A stretch of DNA of 64,000 nucleotides. Origin: Myotis daubentonii (lineage: Eukaryota; Chordata; Mammalia; Chiroptera; Vespertilionidae). The DNA lies in assembly GCF_963259705.1 (NCBI RefSeq), contig NC_081840.1, positions 116,611,074-116,675,073 on the forward strand, read 5' to 3'. The position numbers were made by a program, and so were the translations under genes. Under the pieces are notes generated by a model. The model worked only from the letters and a program-made list of their open reading frames with translations. It was not told the DNA's origin and did no database searches. Positions 22,330 to 34,224 of the stretch are shown here, piece by piece; position 1 is the first letter of the stretch, and each line of letters starts with the position of its first letter.

Positions 22330-23290
22330 AGCATTTATTATTGCAAATAACATTAAATAGTGTGAGGACCAGATTGCATGATGATGCTAGCACCAAAAAT
22401 GTAAATGTGTTCATAGCATACAATAGATCCATCAATAAATAGAAATAACCCATCCAGAGTCAGCACAAAGAGAGTTCTCACAATGAAAAGAACAGCTACC
22501 AGGGAGGGGACACTCTACAAAAGAACTTCTAATTGCTAGGTAATCTACAAAGGCACAATCTATCAAGGAACAAAAAACACACAGGTTGCCATATTCTCTA
22601 ATGATAGGATGATATGCAAACGCACAAAAAAGATCCCCATCCAAATAATGGTGCTTAGGCAGTAAATAGTACAGAAGGCCACAGAAATCCATCCACTTAG
22701 AGAAATGTCCTGTGTGATCCCCTACACCAGTATGTGAAAGGGATTGAGTTGGTTAGGAATATATAGACTTCTTTCAATGCAGAGAAGGAAGGAAAACATG
22801 GAAGGACATACTTGGCCAGCAATTTAAGGAACCAGAGTTTGCTGACTTAACAAAATGCAAAAGATGGCAATCCTTTCATTATCTCAGGATACAGCCATAG
22901 ATCAGGAGATGTATTAGGGTACTATAACAATTATGGAAGCAGCAATGAACCCAGCCCCTGCGTCCTTGAGCTCTTTGGACACGTAATACTTGGTGATGAC
23001 TGTGAAGGATGAGGAAAGAAAAACTGGGATATACAGATATTCTGAGTGCTGGTTATAATGTGGGTACAGTGAAGTGCATAGTAAATTGCAGCAGTCATAA
23101 TCATTAAGCTTGAGTAAATTGACCATCTAAGAACTTGTTTCAAATAGTACCTTTCCTAGCCATGACACCAGTTATGAAAATTATAAAACCCCTCCTCAGC
23201 CAAGAACTGAGTAGTCTAAAAAAGAAAGTACAGATGAAACTTATAGAGAACATTTTCAAGTCTCAGGACAACAAAAGAGACAGGTGAACA
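22330..23290 (-). pseudogene. STT3A: STT3A processed pseudogene, N-terminal part only
   Basis: STT3A is the catalytic subunit of the ER oligosaccharyltransferase that N-glycosylates nascent proteins. Read on the minus strand, the conceptual translation follows STT3A: LAEEGFYNFHNW near 23180, MTAAIYYALH near 23090, KELKDAGAG near 22965, then DNE.IAIFCILL, and further on CAFVDYL. These residues are closer to STT3A than to STT3B (for example KELKDAGAG). Introns are absent. Frameshifts and in-frame stops are frequent, and only about the first half of the roughly 700-residue protein is present. The 3' half of the mRNA is missing, which is unusual for a retrocopy. It lies head to head with the SEC13 pseudogene. 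Confidence 0.78.
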
Positions 23291-23309
23291 AAAATGACAC
23301 AGGTGAGCT

Positions 23310-24690
23310 GTGGGAGGTGCCACAGGGAGCTGCCACATCCGAGGCTGGGCGCCGCAGCTGCAGTAGCCGTGGTGTCAGTAGTTAGCACTGGGGACACCTC
23401 CCATGAGGACATGATTCCTATACCCAGACGGACTACTATGGCACCCGCCTGACAACCTGCTCATCAGACAGGTCCGTCAAAATCTTGTATGTACGCAACG
23501 GAGGGCAGAATCTCATAGCAGACCTCATGGGTCATGAGGCACCAGTGTGGCAAGTGGCCTGGGCCCATCCCATGTATGGCGATATCCTGGCATCCTGCTC
23601 CTATGACCGGAAAGTCATTTTTTGGAAAGAGGAAAACAAAACCTGGGAGAAGACGCACGAGCACACAGGACACGACTCCTCAGTAAATTCTGTTTGCTGG
23701 GCCCCCCAGGACTACGGCCTAATCCTGGCCTGTGGAAGTTCAGATGGGCCATCTCCCTGCTGACCTACACCAAGGAGGGCCAATGGGAAGTGAGGAAGAT
23801 AATATTCACACTATTGGCTTCAATGCCTCAGGTGGCCCCTGCTGTTGTACCCGGAAGCCTCAGAGACCAGCTATCAGGATAGAAACCCAACTACAGTAAG
23901 AAATTTGCCTCAGGTGGCTGTGACAACCTCATCAAGCTGTGGAAGGAGGAAGAGGATGGCCAGTGGAAGGAGGAACAGAAGCTGGAAGCACACAATAGCT
24001 GGGTTCCAGACATGGCCTGGGCCCCTGCCATTGGTCTACCTACCAGCACAATCGCCAGCTGTTCCCAGGGTGGTCATGTGTTCATTTGTATCTGTGACAA
24101 TGCCTCAAGCAATGCGTAGTCTCCCAAGTACTGCACAAGTTCAATGATGTTGTGTGGCAGGTGCGCCAGTTCAACACAGCCAATATCCAGGCCATCTGGA
24201 GTGGAGATAACGAGGTGACACTGTGGAAGGAGTCAGTCCACGGGCAGTGGGTGTGCATCAGTGTTGTAAACAAGGGCCAGGGTTCATATCTGCTTCAGTC
24301 ACAGAGGGCCAGCAGAACAAGCAGTGACAAGACTGGCAGGGCCCAGCTCCCACCTGCCAATTCCTGGCTGCCCTTTCCTGGACCAGCTGGAAGGAAGCGC
24401 TCCAACAGTATTACTTTCCCAGGAATAGTTAAGTCTGCAACCAGATTGATCATCTGCCTTAACATGATTTAATATAGTTTGTAATTTACTGTCTGGCTGA
24501 AAGCACCCATATTATGAGGGGAAAACTACAAATGTTCTACTATTTAAAATTATTTTTGGCCATTTTTATGTACCTTTTGGGTTCAGGCATTATTTGGGAC
24601 TTTTTGTTTCCAAAGTAATTACACATGTTGTTTATAATTCTCCCTAAAAACAAACAAAAAAACAAACAAAAGACAAACAAAAAAATCACC
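23310..24690 (+). pseudogene. SEC13: SEC13 processed pseudogene
   Basis: SEC13 is a WD40 beta-propeller of the COPII coat, the nuclear pore Y-complex and GATOR2. The copy is intronless. It has a 5' UTR-like GC-rich leader, a start codon mutated to GTG at 23369, a coding part ending at TGA 24325-24327, a 3' UTR and an A-rich tail (aaaaacaaacaaaaaaac) near 24645-24690. Stretches such as [28 protein letters not shown] and [26 protein letters not shown] are read directly. The coding part is 959 bp, close to the expected 969. A stop (TGA) lies near 23452, a 1-bp deletion near 23750 shifts the frame, and further stops follow. It is inactive but far less decayed than the adjacent STT3A copy. Confidence 0.92.
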
Positions 24691-25561
24691 TCAAATCAAT
24701 AGCACAAGGACCACCAACAGGAAGAAAAACTTCACAGATGTGTCATCCTTCTCAGAGGATGATAGCTAAGTCACATTTACATCAATGCTTGGCAACAAAT
24801 AACACTCAAATAAAGAGTTGCACAGCCAATTTTCAGAAATCTGTTAATCTGAAACAGGATTTTTGAAAATATATAATAGATGATTTTTTTTTAATGATAA
24901 AGTATACTTAATTGGATAAAGTGAAATTAAATAACAAATGAGAGATCTACAATTACTAAAATAAATAAGAAACATAGTAAGGAAAATTGTGGATGGAATG
25001 AAACATTTTCCACTGACTCTAGAGCCTTACATCAGTCTTCAAATTTACAGCACCACTGACCCATGGAGGATAAGAAAATTGGAGTGTCTAGCTTCTGTAG
25101 AGAATAACAGCCTAAAAAACCAACATAAAACACTTCCAACTTTGGTTCTGGCTTTTCTTACATAATGCTTTTAAAATCTTCTAACCTATTTTTTAAATCT
25201 AAAGTAGTAATTTCGTTAAAAATTTAAATGTCATTTGACTACTTAGTTAAGCTTTCATACTTTCTTAATGTATGTATGATAAGAATGCATGATGAGACAA
25301 AGAATTATTTTTTAAATTTGGAATTGCATTTGATTTGTTGCTTTAATTAGTCTCTAACAGGATTTCTCAAACTATAATGTGCATAAAAATTACTTGCTAA
25401 AATGAAGATTCTACTTGAATAAGATGGAAAGTGGTCTGAAATACTGCATTTGCATCAAGCTCCCACATGCCAGGGCTTAGACTACACTTTTACCATTATA
25501 ATGCAAACCTTGTCTAGCTGATAGCTTTCATATTATAACTGACCAAGTGGGCTCACTGGCC
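24691..25561. other. AT-rich DNA, nothing recognised
   Basis: No open frame, repeat or RNA gene is supported here. Confidence 0.5.
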
Positions 25562-26019
25562 TGCCACAACCTGAGACAGGTACTTGCACAAAAGAAAATA
25601 GGTTTTTATTCAGGCGCTACAACCAGAGAGAATGATGGACTTTTGTCTCAGTGACAATTTATTTTTCCTACTCAAGCCTGTGGTTCTTACACGGGCAGGG
25701 AGGAGATGGCTTTTTTTATTCCTATCCAATTATCTTGCTAGCTTTTGGCATGTTCAGGCTCTGTGCATTCATCTTTCTAGCTATTGGCTGCACACAGTGC
25801 AAGAACCTTCCCCTGTGCCATCTTGGCCAATTGGGGAGGCTCTCTGGTGCTCCCTCAGGGTCAGTGCCGGTGGGGATGCAGGACCCACCATCAGGGAATC
25901 TAGAGATGCTGTAGCCCTCAGCCAACCTCTGGACATAGCACACCACCGGAGCAACAAATTGGAGTCTGCAGAGCACCCTTAGATCCCAGAGAGCCTGTGT
26001 CCTCTGAACAGCCCTCACA
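25562..26019 (-). mobile_element. Putative solo LTR of an endogenous retrovirus
   Basis: On the minus strand the sequence begins TGTGAGGGCTGTTC and ends about 458 bp later in ...GTGGCA. It has an AATAAA polyadenylation signal (plus-strand tttatt at 25605-25610) placed as expected for R/U5. The flanking bases tggcc and cggcc match at 4 of 5 positions, a possible target duplication. No internal viral sequence adjoins it. The family is not recognised. Confidence 0.5.
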
Positions 26020-26895
26020 CGGCCTGCCCCTCTGACTGACTATCTTCAGTAGCAATATTAGTAAGTGAAGTCAGGCCTGGAGACAAAGTCACACACAAAT
26101 ATGAGATATTGTAATAATTTTAGAATAAACCTTTTCTAATGCCCTAAATGAATGGAAGAATTTTCCCAAACGGTGCTCTTTTTGCAGCCACATTGTTAGA
26201 TCTGTGGAAATGTAAATAGGTTATCCTTTGTATGCCATAAGCTTATCTTAAACACTCTGTAATATTTTTTTTGATTAACATATAGCAAGAAATGGGCCTC
26301 TGAAAGTTAATAACCATAGAACAATAAAAGTAAACCCCTTTGTTGAAAACTCCAATTCCCATGTTAAAGTCTCATTTACAGCCTAATTGTAACCCAATTA
26401 CGAAAAGTAAGATAAGTAAAAACAGCTGGAACAGAAGGCACTGAGAGTGAAGTGTACCCTTTGCACTCATTTGATGGAGATCATTATCCAACTCTACACT
26501 CAGTGCATGATGCTTAACATGATTGGGCTAATTTATATCCAAAAAGAATAAGAGCACCTTGTGTAAACAAATGGGCTGACCTATTAGCTCTGATTCTTTA
26601 AATACTCTATTATCTAATGTTTCAAGTGTAGTCATATAATAAACAGGAAATGCTGCTAGTCCTCTCCCCATACCTCTCCACAACATTCTGCTTTTGCCTT
26701 TTGGTCAAGGGATCACATTCATTCTATAAGTGTTACAACCAAAAGTGCACTGGTAGCAACAATGGATAGTCCAGTCTTCAATTGTATGTATGATTAGTGT
26801 TAATCACATTGGTGATTGCATAAACATAGTCTTACAATTCAGGAAACCTTCACATTGAGGAAAATCACACATTGTTATATTACAGCATGTTATTT
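26020..26895. other. AT-rich DNA, nothing recognised
   Basis: No gene or confident repeat seen. Confidence 0.5.
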
Positions 26896-27101
26896 AAGAA
26901 CACAAGTTATGCATCAGAAGGGAATTACTTTTTTTCTTTTTTCTTGTATCTGTAAGAGATGGTGAATGTTAACTAAACCTATTGTGGTAATAATTTCACA
27001 ATATATGTAAATCAAATTATCATGTTATACATCGTAAACTTATACAGTGATTATGTCGATTATTTCCCAATAAAACTCAAAAAAAGAACACAAGTTATGC
27101 A
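26896..27101 (+). mobile_element. 5'-truncated L1 tail with 18-bp target duplication
   Basis: 26914-27083 is the last 170 bases of an L1 ('gatggtgaatgttaactaaacc', 'caataaaactcaaaaa'). The duplication aagaacacaagttatgca lies at 26896-26913 and 27084-27101 and is perfect. Confidence 0.9.
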
Positions 27102-27119
27102 GTTAAAAGTAAGGACTTA

Positions 27120-27272
27120 AGATCTCTAAGACTTACTTCCCTCATGTGCAAATCATAGTAACAGTGCATATATCATAGGGCTGTTGAGAGGACTAAATGG
27201 AATAATTTATGTATAACACTTGGACTGTGCCTGGCCTCTGTATCTACTCAGTAAATATTAGCTATCTTTATG
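27120..27272 (+). mobile_element. MIR SINE
   Basis: 'cttccctcatgtgcaaatca', 'tcatagggctgttgagaggactaaatgg' and 'ctgtgcctggcctctgtatctactcagtaaatattagct' follow the MIR core and 3' end. Confidence 0.75.
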
Positions 27273-27658
27273 TACCTGGACCCAGCACTTTGATTATTAT
27301 GATTTGTAATCTCTTTCCTTCAAGATCAACTCCTAGATAAGTTAAATACATTTTATTTATAGATTGTCCAGTATGTATATATCTACAATTAATCTGAGAG
27401 TTATGGAAACAAGTAAAAATATATGACAGGAAAAAATAATACTTTTGGTATGTATATCAGCATTGTGAATATAAGCTAAAGTATTAATGAAGCCAGTTTC
27501 AAATTCTCTTCTAGTGTTTAATTTTAAATGAAAACACAGACATTATATTTCTTTCAATAAATGTTTAGTTGGTATATATGGCTTCTACATTTTGATGGAT
27601 AAATTAAGCAAACATAAATATGTGATAATGTAACAAATATCTAAGTTCTACACCTTCT

Positions 27659-27660
<2 letters not shown>

Positions 27661-27703
<43 letters not shown>

Positions 27704-27720
27704 ACACCACACCACACCAT
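27661..27720. repeat. (CA)n microsatellite with CACAC variants
   Basis: About 42 bases of CA followed by four 'cacac' units. Confidence 0.95.
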
Positions 27721-27796
27721 GCATCCAAATACATACATATGGGAAATACGGCCATCTAAAAAGGATCCTGGATAAAGCCTGGTAAATTTGAACTTT

Positions 27797-28010
27797 GGCC
27801 AAGCCTGTATGGTTCAGTGATTGAGCATTCACCTATGAATCAAGAAGTCACAATTTGATTCCAGGTCAGGACACATTCCTAGGTCTCAGGCTTGATCCCC
27901 AGTAGGGAGCATGCAGGAGACAGCCAATCAATGATTTTCTCTCATCATTACTGCTTCTATCTCTCTCTCCCTTTCCCTTCCTCTCTGAAAACAACAAAAA
28001 TATATTTTTT
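27797..28010 (+). mobile_element. VES SINE (tRNA-derived), older copy
   Basis: It has the tRNA-like head 'tatggttcagtgattgagca', the body '...agggagcatgcaggag', the pyrimidine stretch 'tctctctcccttt' and an A-rich tail. The promoter boxes are diverged (B box atttgattcca). Confidence 0.85.
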
Positions 28011-29119
28011 TAAAAATTAGCTTTGCCTATACAATTTTAACCTGACTCTTTAATTCCACCAAAAGTGAGAAACAACTCATCAATTTCATGAGACATAAGG
28101 TTGCTTTCTGGAATTAGACAATGGTTCATTAAGCTCACTGATCAATCTAGTCATCTTGTTTGATCTGATAACCCTAGAGAGGGAGTATACCAAGTTCAGT
28201 AGCTTCAAGCACTACTCTGGTTTACATTGGAATAATAGCTTGTTAGTGGTACAATCATTTCAGAGTTGGAGAGAATTTTTAGATTCTATTATAATAAAAT
28301 AGGCCACCAGCTATATTTTGTAATATCAGAAAAAAAAATGATGTGCTCTTTGGTACATATGTAATGTGTTATATCCACAGGATAAAGGGACTCAAATCCA
28401 GTGTCTGATGTAGCAATCTCAGATACAGAATAATAAAAATAATATATTCATGACTGTGGCCAGATTTGCATTAACATAGTTAAAAGTAAAAAATTTCCCC
28501 TTGTGTTTATGCTTCCAGACAATCTGACACTTAATTTTTTGGGGGAATTTCTGTTTCAAATATCCCTAGGGAATATGCATATATAGAAGTGTTCAGCTAT
28601 TTAAAAGTGTCATGGAAGAAATTCTGCATATCTTTCATTACTAATAGAATACCAAAAAATAGTTTCTAACTAGCTAAGCCTGACAAGTTTAGATTTATAC
28701 TCCACAAGCCTAATTATTTATAGTCCATTTATTTCCATAATAACTATAGAAAAAACAGGCAATGAAATGTGACTGTTATTTTGAAATTTGGTTACTGAAT
28801 TAGTTTTCACATGTTGGTTAAACTTTTTCCCAATAAAGTTATTATTTTTTTAAGAATCTAAAGAAAAATACTTGAACATGCATGTTATTAAACCATAAAT
28901 GACGTCTCTTAAGGAATAAGAACAGTTTCAAATAACTGTGAAATTGAAAATAATCTGTGCCTTTTTAAGGTCCAATGTTCAGTAATTAAATGCATAAATC
29001 AATCACTATTGAGATAATATTGATTAGAAAGAAAATATAAAGCTTCTGTAGGAGAATGCTTTGATAGCAACTCTAAAAGTTTCATTACATGAAATATGGG
29101 TCTTTGTATCCAAAATTAT
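28011..29119. other. AT-rich DNA, nothing recognised
   Basis: No gene or confident repeat seen. Confidence 0.5.
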
Positions 29120-29900
29120 AAAACTTCCCTGGGCTCCCTGAGTCCCCAAGTACTCCTTCCAACCTAGCTCTGCCCACTGTGCTTTGTCCTACCTTAAACT
29201 CCAAATGCCTGGGAAGTGGAAATAGCCTGGGGCCTGTGTGAACACCTGGTACCAGGTAGAAAAGTACACTGTGACAGGAGAAGCTCCCACCACTGCTGTT
29301 TTCTGTGCATGGTTTGTAGGGAAATCTCAGCACAACAGTGGCAATTCATGATCTACTGCAAATCCTGCTACGGAAAGGCACTTGGGCCAAAGGCTATGGT
29401 TACCTGAGGTGCCCACATGCATAATGCAGATAGTGGTGAGAGACTGGGCATCAAACCAGAGATTGTTCAACCTCACAACCAATCGAGACAATTCTAAATT
29501 TGCTCAGCAATAGGAAGCTGCTGAGAACTGTTCCAGGTGTGGGGATTCCATATATGCTGCCCAGAAGGTAATTAGAGCTGGAATGCCCTGGCACAAAAAC
29601 TATTTCTATTGTGCCAAGTCAGGGAAGAGTTTTTAATCAACAACTCTGAGAAAAAAGGATGAATTCAATTGTAAAGGATGCTTTACAAAGAACTTTGGGC
29701 CTAAAGGCTTTGGCTATGGTCAAGACTGCTTGTTCATGCTCAATAAAGGTGAAAACCAGAACCGATCACACACTGAGACTCTCTATGTAACCTAACACTA
29801 AACTACTGTAAAATTGTATCAGCACTTTTGTACTGAATATTACCAGGCGTTTGGATAGGTTGGCTGACTAGTAGGGACAGAGCACTGAGTATCCTTTTGC
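29120..29900 (+). pseudogene. CSRP2: CSRP2 processed pseudogene
   Basis: CSRP2 is a two-LIM-domain, zinc-binding cytoskeletal and nuclear protein of smooth muscle. The start codon lies at 29205 and the normal stop TAA at 29744-29746. No introns. Recognisable stretches are HHCCFLCMVCRE (LIM1), YCKSCYGK, then [21 protein letters not shown] (LIM2) and [23 protein letters not shown] and the KxI context point to CSRP2 rather than CSRP1 or CSRP3. There is an early stop (TAG at 29223), a deletion in the first LIM domain, further stops near 29510 and 29633, and lost cysteines (KNYF, AKSGK). The flanks 29120-29204 and 29747-29900 look like 5' and 3' UTR. It is inactive. Confidence 0.88.
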
Positions 29901-30027
29901 TTTATTACTCAGGACAATTACTTTTACATTTCAAATATAACTTCAGTTTGGAAACAAACAAAATTCCATCAGAAATATTTACTATTCAAATATAATATTT
30001 TAAAAACATTTAACTTAAAATTAAATA

Positions 30028-30495
30028 TCCTATATAATAAAGAGGTGATATGCAAATTGACCATCACTCCAACACACAAGATGGCCACCCCCATGTGATC
30101 ACAAGATGGCCAGCAGGGGAGGGACCAGGCCTGCAGGGGTGGACAGTGGAGGGGACCAGACCTGTAGGGGAGGAGAGTTAGGGGTGACCAGGCCAGCAGG
30201 GGAGGGCAGTTATAGATGACCAGGCTGGCAGGGGAGGGCAGTTAGGGACAATTGGGCCAGAAGGAGAGCAGTTAGGCATCGATCAGGCTGGCAGGGGAGT
30301 GGTTTGGGGATGATCGGGCTGGCAGGCAGAAGCAGTTAGGGGCAATCAGGCAGGTAGGCAGGCAGGCGAGCGGTTGGGAGCCAGTAGTCCTGGATTGTGA
30401 GAGGGATCCCAGATTGGAGAAGGTACAGGCTGGGCTGAGGGACACACTGCACACCCCCCCAACCCCCCGTGCATGATTCATGCACCGGCCTCTAG
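30028..30495 (+). mobile_element. Complete non-autonomous Helitron
   Basis: 5' TC at 30028 (TCCTATATAATAAAGAGG, preceded by A). The 3' hairpin (gtgcatgattcatgcac) ends cctCTAG at 30495, followed by T. The interior has 'ggcaggggagggcagttaggg' units, the complement of the CCTGCC-rich copies at 7026-8096 and 32679-33167. Confidence 0.92.
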
Positions 30496-30830
30496 TAATA
30501 ATAAAACTTCTATTAAGATTCAATCTTATTTGCATTATTTTCAATTGGTCCCAGACTACTAGTTTCAGTAATGATCTATACATTTTATCTGGTTTAATTT
30601 TCCTGCCCATTTTTTAAAGTACATGTAGGCTGTGAAATGCACCAAAAGAAAAATGCAGGTCAAAACTGGGTTTGAGGAATCCTGGGATGATTGTAATTGC
30701 CAGAATCTATGGAAAGGAGTAGGGAGGGTAACACAGAGATTTTCAGGGAATGTGTATTCTCTAGGAAAAGGAGAATCTTACTCTTTCCAATACATGCTTG
30801 ATATTTGCTTCATCATTCATTCCCTCAAAA

Positions 30831-31074
30831 ACTTCACCATGCCCTAACCGGTATTCACTCAGTGGATAGAGCATCGGCCTGAGGACTCAAGGGTCCCAGG
30901 TTCAATTCTGGTCAAGGGCATGTACCTTGGTTGCAGGCACATCCCCAGTGGGGAGTGTGCAGGAGGCAGCTGAACGATGTTTCTCTCTCATCGATGTTTC
31001 TAACTCTCTATCCCTCTCCCTTCCTCTCTGTAAAAAAATCAATAAAATATGTTAAAAAAATAACACTTCACCAT
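30831..31074 (+). mobile_element. VES SINE with 10-bp target duplication
   Basis: SINE body 30841-31064: head 'actcagtggatagagcatcgg', B box ggttcaattct, tail 'ctctgtaaaaaaatc'. A perfect duplication acttcaccat lies at 30831-30840 and 31065-31074. Confidence 0.93.
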
Positions 31075-32678
31075 TCCTGTTCATTGTCTTCAACATATGT
31101 ATAAAAGCCTACTCTCTGAGGAAAGATTTTCTGCTCTTTTATAAAACCTGAGTCACTAATCTTGTGTTGTGTTTTCTACCCCAATGATGGATTTCAAAAT
31201 CTGTGTGTCACTTTGCTTATGATACCCCATTTTGTTTAGAACATTTCTCTAAATGGTTGATCCTCCAACCATTAGTTAACTCACTATTCAATATTCTCAT
31301 TAACTTTTATTCATTGTTTTAGATTGAGTTTTGATCTCACTTAATGTAGTTTGGGATATCTGCATTACACTGAAGTAACTAATCCACACACCTCATAACT
31401 AATGACCCCAAGTATTTATTTTTCATCCATCCTTATGTTTGATGTATTGGCAGGAGAGAGGTTCTGTTAATTGAAGGCCCTCAAGGCTGGCAGAGATCCT
31501 ATCCCTCCCATTCAGGATTATAATGGTAGTTAATGAATAGAGAAATAAATGCAACACACCTTACAGTGGTTCTTCAGGTTTCCAGTTAAAAGGTGACATG
31601 TCACTTCTGCCCACATTTCATAAACTAAAGCAAGTCATCTGAACATAGCTAACTCAAACAGGAGTGTGAGTGCAATTCTACAGTGTGCCCAATAGAAGGA
31701 CTGGCACTTGTGTGAGCATCGCTGTGGTCATCAAGAGAATAAAAGCTATCATATTGATCCTGATATGCCCTGGTTATACATATTTTAAATTCTGTATGTC
31801 CTGAGTGCCTATCCTATGTCTAACAACGTCTAAGTAATTTATTACTAATTAGCATAGCATACTAACCTTGCTTTTGAAGAGAGCAGGAAACCAACTCCCC
31901 ACCCATTTATTAAGCACTCGGCCTCTAATTTGCAAAAGCAGAGCATCCTTGAAGAATCAATAGACTTTTGAGGTACTTGAGATAATTTTTTAATTCTTTT
32001 TTTTTAACTTTGAGGCAAAACATTCAGCAAATAGTGAGCTTTTATAGTCAAGGGTAAAACGGCATTGAAAATAAATGGTAAAAGTGAACACAGGTTAAGG
32101 CATGGTCTATTGCCTGGCTAATCAGCCTTCCATTTTCTAAGGCACAGACTTATTCAGACAAATTGAGAAACGTGTCATAACATGGAGGGGGAACCTAAAT
32201 TTCACACCGGATGATATAAAGCATAAAGAAGATCCCAGAAATAATTTCCATTTTATTTGACTAAGGCATAGCAAAATACTTATATTTTCTCCTCACAGGG
32301 AAACACTCTTGTCTCTGTATAAATAGAGAAGGCTGTGGAGTTGTTAATGACATCTGATTATGCACCAAGAGAATAATGACATGTGCACATGGGCAAAGAT
32401 TTCCGAAGGCTGACTGACAGCTCTGTTTTAACAGATAGATCTTGGAAAGTTTCTGTTATCACTTGTCACTGCTTCTCTAATGATCACTATTTGGATCTGG
32501 CTGGCAATGTTCCCCACCCTCAAGCTGGACCCAAATAAGATTATGTAATAGGGGTAGGGAAAACACCTCTTTTTTGTGCTGGTGCCATATCTTTGCCCAG
32601 CATGCAAATCCTTTCTTCCTGGGTGCTAGTTATATAATCACATGATTTTCTTGCTTTTCTAACTGCATTATTTTGCAA
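31075..32678. other. AT-rich DNA, nothing recognised
   Basis: No gene or confident repeat seen. Confidence 0.5.
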
Positions 32679-33167
32679 CTAGAGGCCCAATGCACAAAAT
32701 TCATCCAGGGGGGTTTAGGGGTACCTCAGCCCTCCCTGCATCCTTTCACAATCCGGGACACCTCGGGGGATGTCTGACTGCCAATTTAGACCTGGGATTG
32801 GGCCTAAACCGGCACTCAGACATCCCTCTCGCAATTTTGGACCACTGGCTCCTAACTGCTTGCTTGCCTGCCTGCCTGCCTGCCTGATCTCCCCTAACCA
32901 CTTGGCATGCCTGCCTGATCACCTTTAACAATTTTCTCACCTGCCTGATAACCCCTAACCACTCTGCCTGCCTGCCTGATTGCCCCTAACCACTCCCCTG
33001 ACTGCCTGATCTCCCCTAACCACTCACCTGCCTGCCTGATCACCCATAACCACCTCTGCCTTGGCTCCCACCACTGCAACTTCGTTCGGAAGGACATCTG
33101 GAATGATGTCCAGAAGGTTATTCGGCTGTCTGGTCTAATTAGCATATTACACTTTTATTATTATAGA
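32679..33167 (-). mobile_element. Non-autonomous Helitron, CCTGCCTG-rich subfamily
   Basis: The 3' CTAG lies at 32679-32682 and the 5' end TCTATAATAATAAAAGTG at 33167. The interior holds about six diverged 27-bp units of the form 'cctgcctgatc-cccctaaccac' (32865-33060). The 3' hairpin is degraded. Confidence 0.88.
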
Positions 33168-33566
33168 TTGGTTTTATTTTTCATTATTTTGCATTAGTAT
33201 CACTAAAGCTCATATCTGTAAATTTTCATTTCATTTAACTTAATTTTCCTGCTTACTTCTTTAAATATATGATAAATGGTTTAAGTTAATGGAGATAGGT
33301 AGACATATGGCAAAACCACTTTGCAAAAATGATAAATGAGAAGTCTTAAGAAAGCACAATTATGTTTTCATTTCTAAAATATAGAATAAGGTCCTGAGCT
33401 CTTCTTTAATACAATTTAAAATAAAATTGTAAGTTAATTAAGATTACTGTATTGATTCTTACCTATTGCAATTCCTTAGTACCTTCAGCCTAGTGGATTC
33501 TTAGTAAACATTGCTTCATGAGAATGATGATCATCATTCAGTGCATGATGGTATAAAGTCCTGATG

Positions 33567-34170
33567 TTACAGGTGCAAGGTTCATGTGTCTAATGCTTCA
33601 AAAGAAAGACCAATATTTGATAGACTAGAGTTTGAAGCAAAGAAAGGCTTATTGATCAAGAAGGCCTAGCTTGAGACGAGGAGAGAACTAATTATTAAAT
33701 CTATCTTAAGAGAGCTTGATATAAAAGAAACTTTTATATCAAGAAACTTCTTTTATATAAAGGGAGAAGAGGATGGGTGAGACAAGAGGTGTATGGGGAC
33801 TGTAGTCTGCCAGGTCTGAAAAAGGATCCAGGGCAAAGCTGGAAATTTCTAAATTTCTTTGTCCCTGGTTGGTCTGTTGACCCCCAGTGATCTGAGTTCA
33901 CTTTTGGAGTCTTCTGTTCTTCATGAATATTTCCCAATCTCTTCCTGACACAGGGGCTACTCAAGCCTCTAGCAGAATTTCTTTAATTAGCCTATCAAAG
34001 CAGAAGCTATAGCCTGAAGGTCATGGAGAGAGGGAGCATTTCACTCTATTACACTGGTCCCTGGCAATTCTGTAGCCAGTGCAGGGCCAGCCTACTGCCA
34101 ATGTCTCTGAGGACAATTATTAGGACAAAATTATGGTGGAGAAGCATTTCCCACCCTGATCCACTATCAA
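33567..34170 (-). mobile_element. Putative endogenous retroviral LTR
   Basis: Minus-strand features in LTR order: a U3-like region, a TATA box (tttatataaaag, near 33757), and an AATAAG-type signal followed by 'cctttctttgcttc' near 33640. Both ends are uncertain; the left end may be the TG at 33568. Confidence 0.42.
33715..33743. repeat. Perfect 13-bp hairpin in the LTR
   Basis: cttgatataaaag, a 3-base loop aaa, then the exact complement cttttatatcaag. The arm sequence echoes the neighbouring TATA box. Confidence 0.9.
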
Positions 34171-34224
34171 CATTTGCATAGGTCACAATTCAATGCCTTT
34201 ACATACCATGTGTCTATTTCATTA

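Noticed and set aside
23485..23763. Functional SEC13 gene
   Set aside because: No introns, mutated start codon, stop codons and a frameshift near 23750, plus an A-rich tail: a processed pseudogene.
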